Below are positions 15,693 to 24,955 of a stretch of DNA of 42,917 nucleotides, piece after piece. The notes under the pieces were generated by a model. It worked only from the letters and a program-made list of their open reading frames with translations. It searched no databases and was not told where the DNA came from. The DNA lies in assembly GCA_019637095.1 (NCBI GenBank), contig JAHBWG010000080.1, positions 1-42,917 on the forward strand, given 5' to 3'. Each line of letters starts with the position of its first letter. The stretch's first letter is position 1. Source of the stretch: Sandaracinaceae bacterium (lineage in GTDB: Bacteria > Myxococcota_A > Polyangia > Polyangiales > Sandaracinaceae). Made by a program: the position numbers and the translations under genes.

Positions 15693-16373
15693 TCATCGCA
15701 CGAGGCGGAAGCCGAACATCGGCGTCCCGAGCGCGCCGAACGCGCGCACCCAGAGCGGCAGCAGCATCTCGGTGCCGCGCGCGGTCGTGATGTCGCCGAG
15801 ATCGATCACCTGCTCCCAGCCGAGCCACTCGGTGAGCACCTGCGTCACCTGCCGCTTCGCGTCGGCGTCGTTCCCGCTGACGAACATCGTCGGCTGCGCC
15901 TCGCCGAGGAGCGAGGGCGCGACCATCACCGGCGCCGAGACGATGTTGAGCGTCTTGACGATCTTCGCCTTCGGGAACGCGCGCTGCGCCTGCTCGCCGA
16001 GCGAGTCGTCGTTCGAGACGAAGAGGCGTGGCGGCATCCCTCGCGAGAAGTCGAGCGGGTTGGAGATGTCGACGACGATCTTGCCGTCGAGGGCGGCGCC
16101 CGCGCCCTCGAGCACGGCGAGCGTCGCGTCGCCCTTGGTCGCGACGAACACGAGCGCGGCGTCGCGTACGGCGTCCGCGAAGGTGGCGACGGCGACGCCC
16201 GGCGCCGACTCGAGCCACGCGGCCACCGGCGGGTCGCCGAACGCGCCCGGCTCCGTCTTGGCGAGGGTGGCCGCCGGGTCGCGCGTCCCGAGGGCGACGT
16301 CGTGCCCGAGCGAGGCGAGCTTGTGCGCGATGGTCTTGCCCACCATCCCGGTGCCGAGGACTGCGATCTTCAT
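15693..16373 (-). CDS. NADPH-dependent F420 reductase/NADP oxidoreductase coenzyme F420-type protein
   Basis: 226 residues. LGTGMVGKTIAHKLASLGH (6-24) is the Rossmann dinucleotide motif. ALGTRDP (27-33), VDISNPLDF (about 100-108) and VKTLNIVSAPVM are the family's other landmarks. Such proteins reduce cofactors such as F420 or flavin, or act as putative NAD(P)-binding reductases; in non-F420 organisms the substrate is unclear. GGAGAG-like sequence (AAAGGAGAG) precedes ATG 16373. It is divergently paired with a LysR gene. Confidence 0.85.
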   Translation of the reverse strand: MKIAVLGTGMVGKTIAHKLASLGHDVALGTRDPAATLAKTEPGAFGDPPVAAWLESAPGVAVATFADAVRDAALVFVATKGDATLAVLEGAGAALDGKIVVDISNPLDFSRGMPPRLFVSNDDSLGEQAQRAFPKAKIVKTLNIVSAPVMVAPSLLGEAQPTMFVSGNDADAKRQVTQVLTEWLGWEQVIDLGDITTARGTEMLLPLWVRAFGALGTPMFGFRLVR

Positions 16374-16414
16374 GGTCGTCTCTCCTTTCGCCGCGCGCCG
16401 CGGCTCGATGCTCT

Positions 16415-16454
16415 CGATCTAGATCGCGGAGCTGAGGTGTACAATGGTGTCCAT
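16415..16454. promoter_or_regulatory. Divergent promoter region with candidate LysR operators
   Basis: Perfect palindrome CGATCTAGATCG (16415-16426) and inverted repeat ATGG-TGT-CCAT (16444-16454). For the reductase gene, minus-strand TTGTAC (16439-16444) and TAGATC (16416-16421) are 17 bp apart. For the LysR gene, TACAAT (16440-16445) is a -10-like box. The boxes overlap the palindromes, as in LysR-regulated divergent pairs. Confidence 0.5.
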
Positions 16455-16481
16455 GGTCATCCTTTCGATGACGAGAAGTTT

Positions 16482-17390
16482 ATGATGATCGAGTTGAGCG
16501 GCATCCCCGCGTTCGTGGCGGTGGCGGAGCGGCGCTCCTTCCGCGAGGCGGCGACGGCGCTGGGCGTCACGCCGACCGCGGTGAGCAAGGCGGTCGCGAG
16601 GCTCGAGGCGCGGCTCGGGACGCGCCTCTTGCACCGCTCCTCGCGGCACGTCGCGCTCACCGCGGAGGGCGAGGGTTACCTGCGCCACTGCCGCGCCGCG
16701 CTCGACCGGCTCGCCGCCGGCGAGGACGAGCTCACGCGCGCGGCGCAGGTCGCGCAGGGGCCGGTGGCGCTCTCGACCTCCTCGGTGCTGGGCCGCGCGG
16801 TCGTGCGGGCGCTGCCGCGCCTCGTCGCGCGCTACCCGCGCATCGCGCTGTCGATCTCGTTCAGCGACCGCGCGGTGCGCCTCGACGCGGAGGAGATCGA
16901 CGTGGCGATCCGCATCGGGCCGCTCGGCGACTCCGCGCTCGTGCGGCGGCGCCTGCGCACGCCGCGCTGGGTCACCGTCGCCGCACCCGCGTACCTCGCG
17001 CGCGCCGGCGAGCCGGCCAGCGTCGAGGCGCTCGCCGGCCACGCGTGCCTCGCGTTCACCCGGCCGCGCGGCGGCGTCGCGCCGTGGCAGTTCGCGGGCG
17101 GCCGCCCCTTCGCGCCGCCGGCCGCGCTGCGCCTCGATCGGGGCGAGCTCCTCGTCGACGCGGCGGTCGCCGGGCTCGGGATCGCGCAGGCGTTCGACTT
17201 CCTCGTCGAGGAGCCGCTGCGCGCGGGCGCGCTCGTGGAGGTGCTCGCTGAGCACGCGGCGCCCGGACCGCCGGTGCACGCGCTCACGTTACCGGGGCGC
17301 CAGGCGGTGCCGCGCGTGCGCGCGCTGCTCGACTTCGCCGAGGAGCTGCTAGGGCGCCACGCTGCGGCGCACGGGGAGGCGGGGCCGTAA
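16482..17390 (+). CDS. LysR-family transcriptional regulator
   Basis: 302 residues. The winged-helix DNA-binding domain (about 3-62) has the standard FREAATALGVTPTAVSKAVA and LEARLGTRLLHRSSR elements. A periplasmic-binding-protein-like effector domain follows (about 90-290). The divergent reductase gene is its likely target. Start ATG 16482 has ACGAGAAG in front; ATG 16485 is equivalent. Effector unknown. Confidence 0.9.
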   Translation: MMIELSGIPAFVAVAERRSFREAATALGVTPTAVSKAVARLEARLGTRLLHRSSRHVALTAEGEGYLRHCRAALDRLAAGEDELTRAAQVAQGPVALSTSSVLGRAVVRALPRLVARYPRIALSISFSDRAVRLDAEEIDVAIRIGPLGDSALVRRRLRTPRWVTVAAPAYLARAGEPASVEALAGHACLAFTRPRGGVAPWQFAGGRPFAPPAALRLDRGELLVDAAVAGLGIAQAFDFLVEEPLRAGALVEVLAEHAAPGPPVHALTLPGRQAVPRVRALLDFAEELLGRHAAAHGEAGP

Positions 17391-17637
17391 GGGGCCGCGA
17401 GCTCACGGCGCCGTCCCGAGCCCCGGACCCCCGCGAACCGGACGGCGGCGTGACGTCGTCGGGCCCCGAAGACGCCATGCTCACTCGATGAGCGCGGGCG
17501 CGGACGGTCCGCGGCCCGAGGCATCGCTTCGCGCCGGCTTCGCACTACTTCACCGGCCGCGCCATTGACCCGGGCCGACCGCGCCGCAGGATGAGGCTCG
17601 GACCGGACGGGGTGTCGAGCGACGGCGGAGGAACGCG

Positions 17638-18711
17638 ATGCTGAGGGCTTTCGGTGGAGAGGTGCGGGACGCGCGGCTCGAGCGCGTGCAGAGCTCGCCG
17701 TGGTTCGACGGGCGACGCTTCCGCAATGCGGTGCCGACCTCGCTCGCCGTGCCGAGCCTCGGGATCGCGTGGGAGTACGTGACGGGCCAGAGCGAGCGGG
17801 TCCCGCGTGAGGCGCTGCCTGTGCAGCGGCCCGAGCTGCGGCCGGGGCACGGCGAGCCGCTCGAGATCACGTGGCTCGGGCACAGCACCGCGTTGATCGA
17901 CCTCGACGGCCGCCTGTTCTTGACCGATCCCGTGTTCGGGACGCGGAGCGGCCCCGTCTCGTTCGCCGGCCCCAAGCGCTTCCACCCGCCGCCGATCGCT
18001 CCGCGCGAGCTGCCGCCGCTCGACGCCATCCTCGTCTCGCACGATCACTACGATCACCTCGACTACCCGACGGTGCGCGCGCTGGCCGCCCGCGAGACGA
18101 CCTGGATCACCGCGCTCGGCGTCGGCGCGCACCTCGAGGCGTGGGGCGTGCCGCGCGAGCGCATCGTCGAGCTCGACTGGTGGGAGTCGCACGAGCTCGG
18201 CGGCGTCGAGATCACGGCGACGCCGGCGCGTCACTTCCAAGGGCGCGGCCCCGGCGCGAGCGCCGCCACCTTCTGGTGCGGGTTCGCCATCCGAGGGCCC
18301 CGCTCGTCGGCGTGGTTCTCGGGGGACACCGGGCCGTGGGACGAGGGCTTCTCGAGTATCGGTGAGCGGCTCGGCCCGTTCGATCTGTCGATGATCGAGA
18401 TCGGCGCGTGGCACCCGTCGTGGGGCACCATCCACCTCGGCCCCGAGAACGCGGTCCGCGTGCACGAGCTCGTCCGCGCCAAGACGCTCATGCCGGTGCA
18501 CTGGGGCACCTTCAGCCTCGCGCTCCACGCTTGGGATCAGCCGATCGGCCACCTGCTCGAGCTCGCCGAGCGCGACGGCGCGGAGCTGCTCTCGCCGATG
18601 ATGGGCGAGACGGTGCACCGCGAGGCCGGCGTGCACGCATACTGGCGTGCGCGGCGCGCGGCCCGAGGGCGCTCGCCCGAGCCGCGCCTGCTCCCGAGCG
18701 CGACGGGCTGA
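17638..18711 (+). CDS. Metallo-beta-lactamase-fold hydrolase (NAPE-PLD/UlaG-like)
   Basis: 357 residues. WLGHSTALIDLDG, LTDPVFG, the metal motif HDHYDH (135-140), ATPARHFQGRG, FSGDTG and PVHWGTF form the complete metal site of the NAPE-phospholipase-D-like/UlaG branch of the MBL fold. Substrates in this branch are phospholipid amides, lactones or unknown phosphodiesters. There is no signal peptide. ATG 17638 follows GGCGGAGGAACG. The 247 bp upstream show no gene. Substrate undetermined. Confidence 0.85.
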   Translation: MLRAFGGEVRDARLERVQSSPWFDGRRFRNAVPTSLAVPSLGIAWEYVTGQSERVPREALPVQRPELRPGHGEPLEITWLGHSTALIDLDGRLFLTDPVFGTRSGPVSFAGPKRFHPPPIAPRELPPLDAILVSHDHYDHLDYPTVRALAARETTWITALGVGAHLEAWGVPRERIVELDWWESHELGGVEITATPARHFQGRGPGASAATFWCGFAIRGPRSSAWFSGDTGPWDEGFSSIGERLGPFDLSMIEIGAWHPSWGTIHLGPENAVRVHELVRAKTLMPVHWGTFSLALHAWDQPIGHLLELAERDGAELLSPMMGETVHREAGVHAYWRARRAARGRSPEPRLLPSATG

Positions 18712-18804
18712 GTTGGTCGAGGGCGCCCGAGCGCCACGGAGCCGCGCCCCACCCACCGCGGGGCGACGAGGCTGCGATCCGGCGCTCGCGAAAAGTCCCA
18801 AGGA

Positions 18805-18818
18805 GCGATCGCGATCGC
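18805..18818. repeat. 14-bp perfect palindrome upstream of the TPR gene
   Basis: GCGATCGCGATCGC reads the same on both strands, is flanked by GGA/TCC, and so extends as an imperfect hairpin. It lies 56 bp before ATG 18875 and could be an operator, although GCGATCGC is common in sequence of this composition. Confidence 0.35.
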
Positions 18819-18874
18819 GCTCCAAGCGTCACGTCGGCGCACGAGCCCCCGAGCGCGCCGCGGGAGGAGGACCC

Positions 18875-21800
18875 ATGCCCCGGATGCGCTTGGCATCGCG
18901 GTCGGGCGCGCTCGCGCTCGCCGTGTGCGTTCTGGCCTTCGAGTCGCCGCTGCTCGCTCAGGAGTGCATCGTGGACACGGTGCAACGATCGTTGTCGAGC
19001 TGCGCGGGCGTCGAGCGGGCGTCGCCGCGCGGCCCCGGGCGCGCGGGGCCACGCGCGCTCGCGCCGAGCCAGCCGGCGCGGCCGGGCACGGCGCCCGCCC
19101 GTCCGTCGGTCGCGCCGCCCTCGCGCGCGCCGAGCGATGCCTCGCGTCAGCACCGGGTCGCCGCGCTGATCGAGCGCGAGCGCGAGGTGCTCGATCGGCT
19201 GCTCGCGCGCATGGATCCGCGCGATCCGCAGCGCGCCGAGGTGCTCGCGCGGCTCGCGTCGACGCTCGACGAGCTCGCGCGCATCGACGAGACGCGGGCG
19301 CGCGCGCTCGACGAGCCGATCTTCCTCGCGCAGCGGCAGGGACCCCGCGGGCGCGCGCGCGCGCTCGCGCAGCAACGCGCCGCCGCCGAGGCCCGCGCGC
19401 GGGACGCGCGCGAGGCGATGGCTCGGACGCTCGTCGCGCTCGTCCAAGACTTCCCGTCGCGCCCTCGGGCCGACGAGACGCTGCTGTCGCTCGCGCTCAC
19501 GCTCGAGGCGCTCGGGCAGGGGCCGCGCGCGCTCCAGGTCTACCACCGGCTCCTGCGCGAGCACCCGCAGAGCCGCTTCGTCCCGCACGCCTACCTCGCG
19601 TTCGCGGAGCGCGCGTTCAGCCGCGGCGCGCTCGACGAGGCGCGGCAGTTCTACGAGCGCGTGCTGACGATCCCCGCGGAGTCGAACGAGCTCTACGGCT
19701 ACGCGCTCTACAAGCTGGCGTGGGTCCGACACGACCTGGAGGATTTCGCGGGTGCGCTCGACGCGTTCGTGCGCGTGCTCGAGCACACGCGGGCTTTCTC
19801 GGATCGCACCTCGTCCGCCGCGCTCGCGCGGCAGAGCCGCCGCGAGCTCGTCCTGCCGTACGCGCGCGCCGCGCGCCCCGATCGGGCGCTCGCGTTCTTC
19901 CGCCGCGTGGCGTCGAGCGAGGACGAGGCGCGCGAGATGTTCGAGGCGCTCGCGCACCTCTACTTCGACATGGGCCGCTGGCCGGAGACGATCCGGGTGC
20001 ACCAGGCGCTGATGGCGCTCGCGCCGGGCGCGGAGGGTCTCTGCGGCTGGCAGGCGCGCGTGCTCGACGCGACGATCGCGTCGCGGCCCAAGCCCGAGCA
20101 GGTGCGCGAGGCGCGGCGGCTCGCCGACGTGCGAGCGACGTTCGGCGGCGCCGGGCACGCGGCCGACGCGATCCGCCGCTGCGACGAGGAGACGGCGAGC
20201 GCGCTCGTCTTGCTCGCGACCGCGTGGCACCGCGAGGCGGTCGGCACCGACGAGGCGCCCGGCACGCGCGATCGCGCGACGATGGAGCACGCGGCCGCCC
20301 TCTACGAGCTCGTCGGCGCGCGGTTCCCCGACCTCGCGGCGATGGACCTGCCGCGCATCGACCGGCGCGATCGCCCGAGCGCCGGCGACCTCGCGTTCTT
20401 CCACGGCGAGCTGCTCTACGCGCTCGAGCGCTGGCCGGAGTGCGCGCGCGCGTACGAGCGCGCGGTCGAGCGGGACGCGTCGCCGCAGCTCGTCGCGGAC
20501 GCGGCGTACGGCGCGGTGCTCTGCCACGACCGGCACCTCGGCGCGCGGCCGCCGCCGCCGGCGCCCGCCGATCGCGCGCTGGCGGAGCGCGCGTTCACCG
20601 ACGACGAGGCCCGGATGGCGCGCACGTTCGCGCGCTTCGCGTGCGTCGCCCCCGAGCACGAGGAGCTCCCGATCGTGCTCTACCGCTGGGCGCGCCTCCA
20701 CTACGAGGCGAACCAGCTCGAGCGGGCCGCGGTGCTCTTCCGGCGGGTGGCCCTGCACCACGCGCGGAGCGAGGTCGGCGAGTACGCGGCCAACCTGTAC
20801 CTCGACGCGCTCAACGCGCTCGGCGAGCGACGAGGCCGCGCGGCATGCTTCGCCGAGCTCGAGCGCGCGCTCGAGCCGCTCGATCGCGCGCACTGCGGCG
20901 CGGGCGTCGGCCACCCCACGCTCTGCGCGCTGACCGCGGGCCTGCGCTGCCAGCTCGGCGCGCGCCGCGCGGTGGCGGCGGACGTGGCGCCGGCGGATCG
21001 GGCGCGCCGGCTGCTCGCGCTAGCCCGCGACGGCGGCTGCCTCGACGCGCCCGCGCTGCTCTACGACGCGGCGATCGCGTACGAGCAGGCGCGCCTGCTC
21101 GGCGCGGCGATCCGCGTGCGCACCGTGCTCGTCGAGCAGTACCCGGGCGACCCGCGGGCGCGCCGCGCCCTCGCGCTCATCGGCGCGAACTACCACGCGC
21201 TGGCGATCTACGAGCTCGCGGCGGACTGGTACGAGCGCTACGCGCGCGAGGGCGAGCCGTGCGATCCGAGCGCGGCGCCCGGCCCGTGCCCCGATGCGGC
21301 GGACGCGCTGCGCCACGCGGTGACGTTCCGCCTCGGGCTCGGGCAACGCGCGGAGGCGCTCGCGGGCGCCGAGCTGTTCCAGCGCCGCTTCGCGCGGGCG
21401 CACCCCGCGCTGGCGGCGGCGGTGAGCTACGACGTGGGCGCGCTGTTCGAGAGGGCCGAGGACTGGCCGCGGCTGGTGGAGCACTACCGGGCGTTCCTGC
21501 GCCGCCACGGGCGGCACGCGAGCGTGGCTCGGCGCGCGGCGGCGCACGTCGCGATCGCGCGGGGGCTGATCCGACAGGGGCAGCGCGACGCCGCGTCGCG
21601 CGATCTCGCCGCCGCGGCGGCGCTCTACGCGGGCGCGCAGGACGCGATCCGCGCGATGGCGCTGCCGCCCGAGGCGGAGGCGGTCGAGCGCTACGCGCTG
21701 CGCGACGCCGTCGCCGAGGCGCGCTACGAGCAGGCGGAGGGGCGCCGGCTCGCGTTCGAGGCGCTGCGGTTCCCGGCGCTGCGCGGCGGCGGCTCGATCG

Positions 21801-22279
21801 AGCGCGTGAACCAGTGGGCGGCGCGCGAGCTCTTGCCGTGGATCGAGCGCAAGCAGGCGCTGATCCGCGAGGCCGAGGCGGCGTACGCGCTCGTGGCGCC
21901 GCTCGGCGTGCCGCGCTGGCGGATCGCGGCCGCCTCGCGCCTGGGCGACATGTACCTCTCGCTCGTGACGGAGGTGCGCGCCTCGCCGGTGCCCGACGTG
22001 ATCGCGCGCTACGCGGAGGCGCTCGAGGCGTACGAGCGCGCGCTCGACGAGGCGACCGAGGAGCCCGCGGCGGTCGCGATCGAGCGCTACCAGAGCTGCC
22101 TCGCGACGGCGACCGACGTGCGCTGGTTCGACGAGCGGAGCCGGCGCTGCGAGCGCGCGCTCCACCAGCTCGACGCGGCTCACTACCCGCTCGCCGTCGA
22201 GCTGCGCGGCGCGCCCTCGCACGAGCCGCCCGCCTCGGCGCCTCCCGGCCCGCCGCGCGCCCTCACCGAGGACGGCTGA
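18875..22279 (+). CDS. Large exported tetratricopeptide-repeat protein
   Basis: 1134 residues. A signal peptide (about 1-29, cleaved near LLAQE) is followed by a Pro/Arg-rich linker (50-90) and then helical repeats throughout. TPR pattern is clearest at about 190-310 (DETLLSLALTLEALGQGPRA, FAERAFSRGALDEARQFYERV, YKLAWVRHDLEDFAGALDAF). Paired helices continue to about 1090. A Pro-rich tail ends the protein. It is probably a periplasmic scaffold. GGGAGGAGG (18862-18870) just before ATG 18875 decides the start. No enzymatic domain seen. Confidence 0.8.
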   Translation: MPRMRLASRSGALALAVCVLAFESPLLAQECIVDTVQRSLSSCAGVERASPRGPGRAGPRALAPSQPARPGTAPARPSVAPPSRAPSDASRQHRVAALIEREREVLDRLLARMDPRDPQRAEVLARLASTLDELARIDETRARALDEPIFLAQRQGPRGRARALAQQRAAAEARARDAREAMARTLVALVQDFPSRPRADETLLSLALTLEALGQGPRALQVYHRLLREHPQSRFVPHAYLAFAERAFSRGALDEARQFYERVLTIPAESNELYGYALYKLAWVRHDLEDFAGALDAFVRVLEHTRAFSDRTSSAALARQSRRELVLPYARAARPDRALAFFRRVASSEDEAREMFEALAHLYFDMGRWPETIRVHQALMALAPGAEGLCGWQARVLDATIASRPKPEQVREARRLADVRATFGGAGHAADAIRRCDEETASALVLLATAWHREAVGTDEAPGTRDRATMEHAAALYELVGARFPDLAAMDLPRIDRRDRPSAGDLAFFHGELLYALERWPECARAYERAVERDASPQLVADAAYGAVLCHDRHLGARPPPPAPADRALAERAFTDDEARMARTFARFACVAPEHEELPIVLYRWARLHYEANQLERAAVLFRRVALHHARSEVGEYAANLYLDALNALGERRGRAACFAELERALEPLDRAHCGAGVGHPTLCALTAGLRCQLGARRAVAADVAPADRARRLLALARDGGCLDAPALLYDAAIAYEQARLLGAAIRVRTVLVEQYPGDPRARRALALIGANYHALAIYELAADWYERYAREGEPCDPSAAPGPCPDAADALRHAVTFRLGLGQRAEALAGAELFQRRFARAHPALAAAVSYDVGALFERAEDWPRLVEHYRAFLRRHGRHASVARRAAAHVAIARGLIRQGQRDAASRDLAAAAALYAGAQDAIRAMALPPEAEAVERYALRDAVAEARYEQAEGRRLAFEALRFPALRGGGSIERVNQWAARELLPWIERKQALIREAEAAYALVAPLGVPRWRIAAASRLGDMYLSLVTEVRASPVPDVIARYAEALEAYERALDEATEEPAAVAIERYQSCLATATDVRWFDERSRRCERALHQLDAAHYPLAVELRGAPSHEPPASAPPGPPRALTEDG

Positions 22280-22446
22280 GGGAGGCGCTCGCGCGCCGGA
22301 GGGCGGGCGCGCACGGCGACGTCGCCGCGAAAGGTGCGCACGCGCTGAACGCGACCGACGCGCCGCTCGTGATCGAGGGCGTCGAGGCCCCCGCGGAGCC
22401 GCGCCCCCTGCTGCCTCGCGTCATCCCCGCGCGCGCGCGAACGCGG

Positions 22447-22452
22447 TACGAT
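22447..22452 (+). promoter_or_regulatory. TANNNT -10-like element (TACGAT)
   Basis: Lies 6 bp before ATG 22459; no -35 is evident. Confidence 0.5.
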
Positions 22453-22458
22453 GGGTCC

Positions 22459-22947
22459 ATGCGGATGCGCGTCGCGGTGTGGGTCGCGGTGGCGAGCCTG
22501 GGGGTGAGCTTCGCGATGGGCGCGAGCGTGGCGCGCGCCGACGTGGTCGGGCCGCCGCCGACCGACTGCCCGCTCGGCGCGCGCGGGAGCACGTGCCACG
22601 GGATGGAGTACTGCTCGCCGCGCTCGTGCACGACGGGCGCGGACTGCGCTGGCGGGGAGATCTGTCAGTCGCGCGATCTGTGCGTCACGAGCCGGTCGTG
22701 CGGCGGGCGGCTCGAGCCCGACGCGGGGCCACCGCCGCCGGTGACGGTCGTGCTCGGCGAGTGCAGCGGCGGCGCATGCGGCACCGGCGCGTGCGAGAGC
22801 CGCATGGTGTGTGTCCCCGACGGGACGCCACCCGGGACGGGCGGCGGCGGCTGCGCGTGCAGCGCGTCGGGGCGCGAGGGGACGTGGCTCGGGCTCGCGG
22901 TGGCGCTCGTCGCGGTGAGCGCGTTCGCGGTGCGCCGCCGGCTCTGA
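22459..22947 (+). CDS. MYXO-CTERM-type Cys-rich surface protein
   Basis: 162 residues. A signal peptide (about 1-28, ending VARADVV) is followed by a Cys-rich region (CPLGARGSTCHGMEYC, CTTGADCAGGEIC, CESRMVC) with a short DAG-Pro linker. The C-terminal GGGGCACSAS, hydrophobic helix and RRRL ending is the MYXO-CTERM sorting layout, in which the protein is processed near the Cys and anchored at the cell surface. Function of the ectodomain unknown. The gap 22280-22458 contains no other gene I can support. Confidence 0.8.
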   Translation: MRMRVAVWVAVASLGVSFAMGASVARADVVGPPPTDCPLGARGSTCHGMEYCSPRSCTTGADCAGGEICQSRDLCVTSRSCGGRLEPDAGPPPPVTVVLGECSGGACGTGACESRMVCVPDGTPPGTGGGGCACSASGREGTWLGLAVALVAVSAFAVRRRL

Positions 22948-22967
22948 GCGAGGCGAGGGGGAGGCGG

Positions 22968-23441
22968 ATGGAGCTCACGTTCCACGAGGTCGGGCAGGAC
23001 GTGGTCGTCGCGACGCGGCCGGGCCTGCTCGTCACCGCCTGGGGCGGCGCGATCCAGAAGGACAAGATCCAGCGCATGGACGGCGTGATCCGCCGGCTCG
23101 TCGAGGTCACCGACGGCGGCCGGTACAGCTCGATCACGATCGTCGAGCCGACGATCTCGATGCGCTTCGAGGACGACGCGCGCGAGACGTCGATGCGCTT
23201 GCAGAAGCGCTGGGCGCCGCACATCCGCGCCCTCGCGTACCTCGTCGAGGGGATGGGCTTCTTGCCCGCGGCGGTGCGCACGCTGACCGCGGGGCTCCAC
23301 CTCGTGACCCGCGCGCCGTACCCGCTGAAGGTGTTCCGCGACGCGGGTGAGCTGTCGGGGTGGATCGCGTCGGAGGACGGGCCGCCGAGCGCGGTGGTGA
23401 TCGACGCGGTCGATCGGGCGCGCCTCAAGCTCGCGCGGTGA
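22968..23441 (+). CDS. STAS/SpoIIAA-like protein
   Basis: 157 residues. A strand-helix pattern (VVVATRPGLLVTAWGG, RYSSITIVEPT, IRALAYLVEG, PLKVFRD) resembles SpoIIAA-like STAS domains and the product at 995-1348, although identity between the two is low. Cytoplasmic, no signal. AGGGGGAGG precedes ATG 22968. It converges with, and overlaps by 17 bp, the gene on the other strand. Family call tentative. Confidence 0.5.
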   Translation: MELTFHEVGQDVVVATRPGLLVTAWGGAIQKDKIQRMDGVIRRLVEVTDGGRYSSITIVEPTISMRFEDDARETSMRLQKRWAPHIRALAYLVEGMGFLPAAVRTLTAGLHLVTRAPYPLKVFRDAGELSGWIASEDGPPSAVVIDAVDRARLKLAR

Positions 23442-23979
23442 CGAGCGGCGGCCGCGCGAGGTGGGTGCGCACGAGGTCGGCGCAGCTCGCCTGCGCGTGC
23501 CGCATCGCGGCGACGAGCGCGCAGTCGCCTGCATCGAGCAAGGCGGCTTGCACGGCGCTCGAGGCGGCGAGCGGCGCGTCCTCGGGGTGCGCGACGCTGC
23601 GCAGCGCCGCGAGCGCGGCCATCGCCGCGGCGGCGACCGCGGGGTCGGGCGCGCCGTCGACCGCCGCTTCGAGCGCGGCGTCGAGCGCGGCGTGATCGGC
23701 CGGCGGCTCGCCGCCCTCGACGTACCTCTCGAGCGCGTCGAGCGCGACGCGTGGGCGCTCCTCCGCGTCGGGGAGGTACGGGAGCGCGAAGCGGGCGCAC
23801 GCGCACGCGGCCCGCGTGATCGCGCGGCCGTCGGCGCCGGCGCGCGCGGCGACGCCGAGCAGCCAGTCGCCCCGCGGGCACTCGTCCCACGCGCGCGGCC
23901 AGTCCTCGCCGAACGGGCGCGCCCACCGCACCACGTCGTGGTGCGCGCCCTGCGCCTCGAGCCAGCGCCAGACCTCCAC
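23425..23979 (-). CDS. Alpha-helical protein, possibly Imm5-like (putative immunity protein)
   Basis: 184 residues from GTG 23979. CPRGDWLLGVAARAG, AACACARFALPYL and EERPRVALDALERYVEGG recall the Imm5-type helical fold, which also occurs away from toxins. No toxin gene is nearby, so an immunity role is unsupported. TACGCT lies 7 bp upstream of the GTG. The C-terminus converges with the STAS-like gene. Confidence 0.5.
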   Translation of the reverse strand: MEVWRWLEAQGAHHDVVRWARPFGEDWPRAWDECPRGDWLLGVAARAGADGRAITRAACACARFALPYLPDAEERPRVALDALERYVEGGEPPADHAALDAALEAAVDGAPDPAVAAAAMAALAALRSVAHPEDAPLAASSAVQAALLDAGDCALVAAMRHAQASCADLVRTHLARPPLVTARA

Positions 23980-23986
23980 GCCCCAG

Positions 23987-23992
23987 AGCGTA
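23987..23992 (-). promoter_or_regulatory. TANNNT -10-like element (TACGCT)
   Basis: Lies 7 bp before GTG 23979 and supports that start over longer frames. Confidence 0.5.
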
Positions 23993-24076
23993 CCAGACGG
24001 GCTCCGTTGCCCGGCGTCGGCGAAAAGCGTAACGCCCCACTGCGTTGCGCGAGCTCCCGGTGCTATACCGGTGCGC

Positions 24077-24955
24077 ATGAAGGGCAAGACGGCATTCATC
24101 ACGGGGGGCGCCTCCGGCATCGGCCGCGCGCTCGGCGAGGCGCTCGCGGTGCGCGGGGCGACGGTGATCCTCGCCGACCGGCAGATCGAGCTCGCGCGCG
24201 AGGTCGCGGCGGCGATCTGCTCCAACGGAGGGCGCGCGGAGGCGCGGGAGCTCGACGTGCGCGACGCGTCGGCCTTCGTCGCGCTCGCCAACGACGTCGC
24301 CGCTCGCCACGGCGGCATCGACTACTTCTTCAACAACGCCGGCATCGGGGTGGGCGGGGAGATGGCCGACTACGACCGCGACGCGTGGGACGAGGTGCTC
24401 GACGTGAACGTGCGCGGCGTCGCGTACGGGATCCAGGCGGTCTACCCGATCATGCGCCGCCAGCGGCGCGGCCACATCATCAACACCGCGTCCGTCGCGG
24501 GGCTGTTGCCCGCGCCCGGGCTCGGCAGCTACGCGGCGAGCAAGCACGCGGTGGTCGGGCTGAGCAAGGCGCTGCGCATCGAGGCGGCGGCGTTCGGCGT
24601 GCGCGTCTCGGCGCTCTGCCCGGGCGTGATCCGCACGCCGATCCTCACCGGCGGCGTGTTCGGCCGCCACGTCGGTCGACAGCTCGTGGAGGAGCAGCTC
24701 CGCGAGACGATGGAACGCATGCGCCCGATGGAGGCCGCCGAGTTCGCCGTCGAGGTGCTCGAGGACGTGGAGCGCGACGAGCCGTACATCGTGGTGCCGC
24801 GGTGGTGGCGCGCGATCTGGCTCGTCGACCGCTTGTTCCCGCGGCTCGGGCTCTGGGCCTTCGGGCGCGTCCACGCGAAGACCCTCGCGGCGATCGACGC
24901 GCACGGCGTCGAGGCGAGCGGCCGCGAGGCGCCGGCCCCCGGGGTGCACGCGTGA
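24077..24955 (+). CDS. Short-chain dehydrogenase/reductase (SDR)
   Basis: 292 residues. TGGASGIG (9-16) binds NAD(P), NNAG near 85 is structural, and the catalytic Tyr152-x3-Lys156 (SYAASKHAV) with an upstream Ser (NTASVAG) is complete. A C-terminal segment with VVPRWWRAIWLVDRLFPRLG may bind membrane or lipid. TATACC lies 7 bp before the ATG. Its stop overlaps the next start by 4 bp, so the two are translated together. Substrate unknown. Confidence 0.9.
   Translation: MKGKTAFITGGASGIGRALGEALAVRGATVILADRQIELAREVAAAICSNGGRAEARELDVRDASAFVALANDVAARHGGIDYFFNNAGIGVGGEMADYDRDAWDEVLDVNVRGVAYGIQAVYPIMRRQRRGHIINTASVAGLLPAPGLGSYAASKHAVVGLSKALRIEAAAFGVRVSALCPGVIRTPILTGGVFGRHVGRQLVEEQLRETMERMRPMEAAEFAVEVLEDVERDEPYIVVPRWWRAIWLVDRLFPRLGLWAFGRVHAKTLAAIDAHGVEASGREAPAPGVHA

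Noticed and set aside
16419-16460. Possible leader peptide MTMDTIVHLSSAI in front of the reductase gene
   Set aside because: It overlaps the predicted promoter boxes of the same gene and would lie upstream of the likely transcript start; open length may be chance.
23425-23979. Toxin-immunity cassette suggested by the Imm5-like protein
   Set aside because: No toxin or secretion gene nearby, and this fold is common outside such cassettes.
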